64,000 bases of DNA from Heterobilharzia americana. Lineage: Eukaryota > Platyhelminthes > Trematoda > Strigeidida > Schistosomatidae. The translations under genes and the position numbers were made by a program. Below the pieces are notes generated by a model. That model ran no database searches. It saw nothing but the letters and a program-made list of their open reading frames with translations, and was not told the DNA's origin. Below, piece after piece: positions 59,830-64,000 of the stretch. The stretch lies in contig OX104127.1 in NCBI GenBank assembly GCA_944470555.2, positions 50,024,934 to 50,088,933 on the forward strand, read 5' to 3'. Position 1 is the stretch's first letter. Each line of letters begins with the position of its first letter.

Positions 59830-60645
59830 TTATGAAAAAGTGTGAAAGATTTATAGTTCAGAATGAGAATGATGGTCTCATCATCAGGATTAGTGACACT
59901 CTCAGCGTTAACTTCATAAGGAAGTTTTTCTGGGTGATGAAACATCTACAACGAAACATTAAAGCATGGAGAACATTGAAGATACGAATACCATTTTGTT
60001 TCTGCATCATCAAAGTATTGCAGTTCATGAGGTTCTGCTCTCCCTACTTGAGGAAATCTATACCTCGAAATATCTGATATGAGTTATGGGATTCATCTAT
60101 GCTCTCTTACCAACAAAGCTAACGCATTTGACAACTTGAGAGACTTTCCCACTAGTAGACTTGGCTTGTCTTTTCGAGACACTGGAATCACTTACATATT
60201 GATGTGTGTAATTGTTGTGCTACTGTGGACTTTTACAATGGCATTCCGCATGAGGAGCCACAACATCTTGTAGAGTAACAATCTAGAATGTTTATTTACA
60301 GTCTGATGGTAAACTCATCCTTGGTTGTGAAAATAAATGACTGGAACTGATCAGTTTCCCAGACCAGTATTTCTTCTGTACGCCATCTAGTAGCTTACTC
60401 AGTGAATATCATTTAGTCAACTGAAAAATGCTTACCTATGTGAGCTTTTTTTCATGTTTCAAGTCGTTGAACAGGTGACTGAGATCCATTTTTATGATAC
60501 ACTGTTGCTTATACTTCTCAGAGTACACTGTATTCTATAGATGAGAAAATGTCACAATTCATATTGTTTCAGTACTATTTTAACCTCGTTTAGGGACTTT
60601 CAGAGTACAAGTTTTATTATTCGTGGATACATTGGAAGCAGATAA
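59830..60645. other. Intron sequence, unsupported open frames
   Basis: Two plus-strand frames (59832-60077, 60079-60273) follow the SINE; no domain or splice evidence. Confidence 0.35.
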
Positions 60646-60649
60646 ACAC

Positions 60650-60865
60650 TGGGCTTTCATGGGGATGCCTCGATATTGCCTGAATATCTATTGTTATAAT
60701 TGATTTGGTTGTAGCTATCGTGCCTCAGTGGCGTAGTCGATAACGCTTTGAGGTTCGAAGCAATGGATACCAGGTTAGAGTCTGGTATATAGGTACATCC
60801 AGCTGATGAGTCCAGAATAGGACGAAATGCTCATCCTGGATTCCACTGCTAGCCACAACCAAGTC
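60650..60865. repeat. Family A copy with inverted tail and intact ribozyme
   Basis: 60655-60715 is a minus tail (GGGGATGCCTCGATATTGCC ... TTGGTTGTAGCTA). 60720-60865 is a plus copy (CAGTGGCGTAGTCGATAACG ... TAGCCACAACCAAG). Outward tails again. Confidence 0.72.
60797..60841 (+). ncRNA. Intact-looking Sm-alpha hammerhead ribozyme (family A)
   Basis: AUCCAG / CUGGAU stem I (6 bp), CUGAUGA, GUCC/GGAC with a 6-nt loop, GAA, stem III AUG/CAU closed by CU, C17 at 60835. Every core position is canonical. Active hammerheads in schistosome Sm-alpha repeats are established knowledge; activity of this copy is inferred. Confidence 0.85.
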
Positions 60866-60869
60866 GATC

Positions 60870-61740
60870 GAAAAAATATTACCGAAAAGGTTCACTGTTT
60901 GATTACGTCTACGTTACACGTACCTTCGGTGGTAAAAAAAAATCAGAGTTATTGACTGTCGACGACTCATGTCGGGAAGTCTACACTTCTCTACAAATCG
61001 AGTAACTGCCTGAATCGATGCTATCTCTCTTCGAATCACTTCTATTAGTTCGTATCTTGTAAACCACTATCAAGTCACGGCATAATCTATGGTAACCAAG
61101 AGATTAAAAGGCTAGTTTTTTAATGAATCCCTGTATAGCTTTTGGTGCATTCTTAAAACACTCTTTGCATCTCGCCTCTGGACTCTGACCTCGAGATCCG
61201 CATCTCATTTGACATCTTTCTAATTTAATACGTCTCCTACTAGCAAATTACGTCTATATCTTTGTCAGGTAATTACACATAACATAATTCTAAGTCATTT
61301 CTGTCACTGAGAGTCCGTAACCGCATAAACCGCCCTTATTTATTGTATTAATTTCATACTAGTGTATCCTGAAAGCAAGTTCGCCTTTCGCTCACGTGCC
61401 GGACGTAAGGGGACTAATCACCCAATACATATCTTCATATGGTGTGCAGGCAACCAGAAATATACAACAGTTGAATTCTAGAATTATGATCTGATGATAA
61501 TCAGTCATCCTACTAAATAAACAGTTTTGATGGTATACTATTGACCAGTTACTGATTTTGTTCTGTTTGCTTTCTTGTCATACAAAAGGACATTGATTTA
61601 AATGTAAAGCATAGCTCGTGGCAAGCTCTATACACACAAAGAGTTCGATACTATAAACAGGACTGAAGGCTTATTAAAGCACTCTTATCAAAGCACTGTT
61701 TCCGCATAGTTTAAATACGAGAAAACACTCTTATTGTTGA
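60870..61740. other. Intron sequence, nothing recognised
   Basis: AT-rich; no repeat shared within the window. Confidence 0.4.
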
Positions 61741-61744
61741 ACAC

Positions 61745-62428
61745 TTAAAACTGTAGAAGACAAGTGCTTGTGAAAGGTGAGCAGTAAGTTTGTGCTGTAA
61801 GACTAGTCAGGGACTCTATTAAGGTTGGCGGAACTTCAGGGACACAATTATATGGAATATAAATGATCAGGTAGGCATCTACAATGCCTGGATAGCCAAC
61901 TCTGTCTGTCCGCTCGAAAAATGGAGGCGAAATGACGGTAAACACACTGGTCACTGAATAGGGTTGAGTTAGCTAAATTTAGACACTACGGCGGCTACCG
62001 CAATGTAGCCATTGGACTGTCGTTATTGTGAAGTCAGCTTTGTTGCTACAATCTTTGCAGATCACTCCAGCCTGCTCTTGATAATAGTTACCCACAGTTA
62101 CGATTACGGCAAATAGATGAATACCGATGGCTTTGTTCGTTGTTGTAGCGGTGACAGTGACGCGTTGAATGTCTGGATAACGTAAATGAAACCAGGTTGC
62201 TTCACTAAGCATCGAACAATCCAGTACGATGAGTGAAGCATAAAGATTGACAAACTAATACTGTGTTCCTCTGTCGGATGGGCTATTTGGATGAGGATTG
62301 TATACCCACTGGTTGACGTGTTGCAGAGAAGCATTGCTTGATAAGGAGTTATGAATGCCTGTACCAGTTGCTAGCAACGGTCGAACGGTAGTCTTTGCAA
62401 CCGTCAAAGCTTCCCTTGGAATGCCTAT
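61745..62428 (-). pseudogene. Interrupted coding frame, possibly lectin-like
   Basis: One reading frame runs about 228 codons on the minus strand with in-frame stops near 62252 and at 61979, plus another two codons later. The segments are IGIPREALTVAKTTV onward, FVNLYASLIVLDCSM onward, and VTSVFTVISPPFFER onward. Frame continuity across the stops and protein-like composition argue for former coding sequence. An AG at the upstream edge (TGTTATAG) could be an acceptor. The middle part (WFHLRYPDIQRVTVTA, a Cys-x-x-Cys, then a later Cys) weakly recalls fucolectin/F5-8C-like beta-sandwich domains, which I would not assert without a profile search. It lies inside the large intron in sense orientation. 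It may instead be a set of small exons or a decayed retrocopy. Confidence 0.35.
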
Positions 62429-62429
62429 T

Positions 62430-62810
62430 CTATAACAGATGAAAAGATTATGATAATTTGGTTGGATGGAAAGGTTCATTACCTTTTCAGAGTTACTAGA
62501 TTGTTTGTACTGAGTTGCATCATGGTATTCCAAGACCCTATGAGATAAATTAATAATCGACTATTCGGTTTATTGTAACGCTGTGGTATTCAAGGGCATG
62601 AGGTGAAGTTATGTTGCAGTCACGGATCCCCATAATGCTAGTACCTAAGTTCGGCGTTCGTCATTCCTTTTAAATTACAGATCGTGTTAACCAACTCCAT
62701 CATTATGCAACCGATCATTATTTCTCGTTATTCGGTAGACCAAAATTATAGATCTCTATTGGTTTATTGGCCACGCGTTACTGAAGTGATATTACTTGAG
62801 ATTTCACCTA
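62430..62810. other. Intron sequence, nothing recognised
   Basis: Contains the upstream part of a minus-strand frame that probably reads through an intron edge at 62428. Confidence 0.35.
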
Positions 62811-62814
62811 GATA

Positions 62815-62995
62815 TTGACAAGAGATGGTAGCTAGCAACGAATCCAGGACGGACGTTTCCCCCTATTTCGGGCTCTTCAGTTGGATATACGCCCATCCAA
62901 GGGAACGGTATTGCTCCCAATAAGTTTCGAACCCTGAACCGACCGCTTCGAAAGTCAGAGCGTTACCCACTAGCCCACTAATCTACGATAGACAC
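62815..62995 (-). repeat. Sm-alpha-like SINE (family A), near-intact ribozyme in sense
   Basis: Minus strand: CUGAAGA (position 7 = A is allowed), stem II GCCC/GGGG with one outer mismatch, GAA, ACG-UC-CGU stem III, C17, stem I with one mismatch. Same strand as the host gene. Confidence 0.7.
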
Positions 62996-62999
62996 TTCT

Positions 63000-63470
63000 T
63001 GTTGGACGAGATAAGACAAGCAACAACAGATAGTCTCAATGTTGTCTCAGTGAGTTAAGTGAAGTATATCTTTCCCGCTCAGAATGCACAACAGTTGATT
63101 CGAACCTAACTGTCCAGATGGATTCCATTTTGATTAACGTCAGTCAGGTAAATCCTGTCAATGATTAATATTAAGAGGGGAAATTTCATTTCACATTCAT
63201 CATTTACACTGTAGATTATCGCTTTTACTAACTATGGGTGGTCAATTGGTATCATTCACTGTAAACAAACAGACACACATACCTAAATATGGATTAAAAA
63301 CACAAGTCCTAAAAGTGATCGATTAACGCATGAATCAGTTAATTACAGAACATTTTTGTATTTCTCTTTAAAAATGAGTTAACGACCTAGAAACTATGAT
63401 CTAAGGATTGCTTTGAATCACGTGACATATTAGCAATAACGAAAATGCATTGATTTTATCTTACTTAGAC
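63000..63470. other. Intron sequence, nothing recognised
   Basis: Sequence next to the donor of the fibulin-like exon. Confidence 0.4.
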
Positions 63471-63481
63471 AAGAGACTTAC

Positions 63482-63707
63482 ACGAAATGCTGTTGAAACA
63501 GGAATTTGTTTGCCACTATACGCTTGATATGCATAGTGTTTACTCAAGTCGAATCGTACAAATCCTGTCGGTAAACCTTCGGTATCAATACGAGCCAGTA
63601 TTTGTGGTACATTTGTATCTTGATCCAATTCAATGAATAGATCATCCATACGTTGAATACACCGTTCACTAGTATTTGAGCATGTAATACCATCTTTAAG
63701 TTCATAG
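63482..63707 (-). CDS. Internal exon of a fibulin-like extracellular matrix protein gene
   Basis: A 226-bp exon on the minus strand. The acceptor is a pyrimidine-rich tract ending TTTTCAG just above 63707; the donor is a strong GTAAGT at 63481-63476. The open frame gives 75 residues and ends in phase 0. It has two cysteines at residues 9 and 16 (ITCSNTSERCIQ), like the end of a last EGF-type module, then a cysteine-free stretch ending KQIPVSTAFR. Spliced in frame to 35218-35430 it continues LQPSRSQVGSVEVRLL, which matches the layout of the fibulin C-terminal module (a VP-x-x-FR segment, then beta strands). Fibulins and hemicentins are secreted matrix and basement-membrane proteins. The earlier exons (EGF modules, signal peptide) must lie beyond 64000. 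The splice signals and open frame are seen directly; the family assignment is by pattern from memory and could shift to another fibulin-module protein. Confidence 0.68.
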
Positions 63708-63714
63708 CTGAAAA

Positions 63715-64000
63715 GAGTGAAATAATAATAGACATTTTAATAATCAGTTTGAATAAAATAGTTATACGCTCGTCATAGTTACCCTTTTCGGTACTGAGGA
63801 AAGAGGTTTAGCTGCTCTATAGTGTTTTGTGTGCTAAACAAATGTGTAAGAGTAGATGTTTCAGTTGCCTTCAGGGTTGCTGTAGTCACAACTCACCAGT
63901 TGAGGCATCAGTGATGGTCTCTCCGACTGAATTTCGTCTCCAATACTAATATTCCTTTATTCTGAGTTTCAGATAGGTTTGACTGCTGAGTATCTATTCA
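63715..64000. other. Upstream intron of the fibulin-like gene
   Basis: Ends at the 63708 acceptor; no further exon seen before the window ends. Confidence 0.4.

Larger units (their letters stand above)
35431..63481 (-). other. About 28-kb final intron of the fibulin-like gene
   Basis: This is the interval between the GTAAGT donor at 63481 and the TTTCTAG acceptor at 35431, in agreeing phase (0/0). Other coding exons between them are not excluded, but none with good signals was seen on the minus strand apart from a stop-interrupted frame at 61745-62428. The interval is filled with LINE, Penelope and hammerhead-SINE copies. Confidence 0.55.

Noticed and set aside
1..64000. CRISPR array, operon or bacterial-type features
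   Set aside because: No regularly spaced short repeats; the repeat content and intron structure are eukaryotic.

Overview
The window looks like gene-poor nuclear DNA of a schistosome blood fluke (Trematoda, Schistosomatidae). The grounds are its AT-richness, many Sm-alpha-type tRNA-like short repeats carrying hammerhead ribozymes, Penelope-like elements with GIY-YIG nuclease, and 5'-truncated LINEs of the kinds common in schistosomes. I cannot name the species. Most short open frames here are translations of repeats and I do not annotate them as genes.

The only convincing host gene is on the minus strand. An internal exon at 63482-63707 and a terminal exon at 35218-35430 have good splice signals and compatible phase. 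Joined, they read as the C-terminal module of a fibulin-type extracellular matrix protein, separated by an intron of about 28 kb. The right 44% of the window is therefore mostly the inside of one intron. Bases 1-35217 lie downstream of the gene and I see no intact gene there. Two coding remnants of unknown origin sit at 14890-15680 and 61745-62428, both minus strand.

Repeats, left to right. 1-10 kb: Sm-alpha-like copies (family A), the first 400-bp hammerhead repeat (family B) and a perfect-looking foldback. 3.5-4.2 and 11.5-12.5 kb: two RTE-type LINE 3' ends that share an extra 255-bp 3' flank. 10.6-17.9 kb: family B foldbacks and tandem dimers. 18.5-20 and 29.4-31 kb: two nearly identical dead CR1-type LINE tails. 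22.1-24.5 kb: Penelope-like fragments with a 226-bp inverted repeat. 33-40.7 kb: a 785-bp inverted pair of RTE 3' ends enclosing the terminal exon. 37.8-38.9, 50.9-51.4 and 56.9-57.5 kb: fragments of another LINE. 43-44.4 kb: a third Penelope fragment. 58.7-63 kb: several family A and B copies, including two intact ribozymes, one in a copy with a clear 14-bp target-site duplication.

The most interesting signal is the organisation of the hammerhead repeats. Family B has an unusual core (CUGAGGA, position 7 = G) with a self-complementary stem III (ACAGCUGU). It occurs as about 400-bp tandem units and, again and again, as head-to-head foldbacks with both 3' tails facing outward. In some foldbacks the inverted arm starts at or just past the predicted ribozyme cleavage site.
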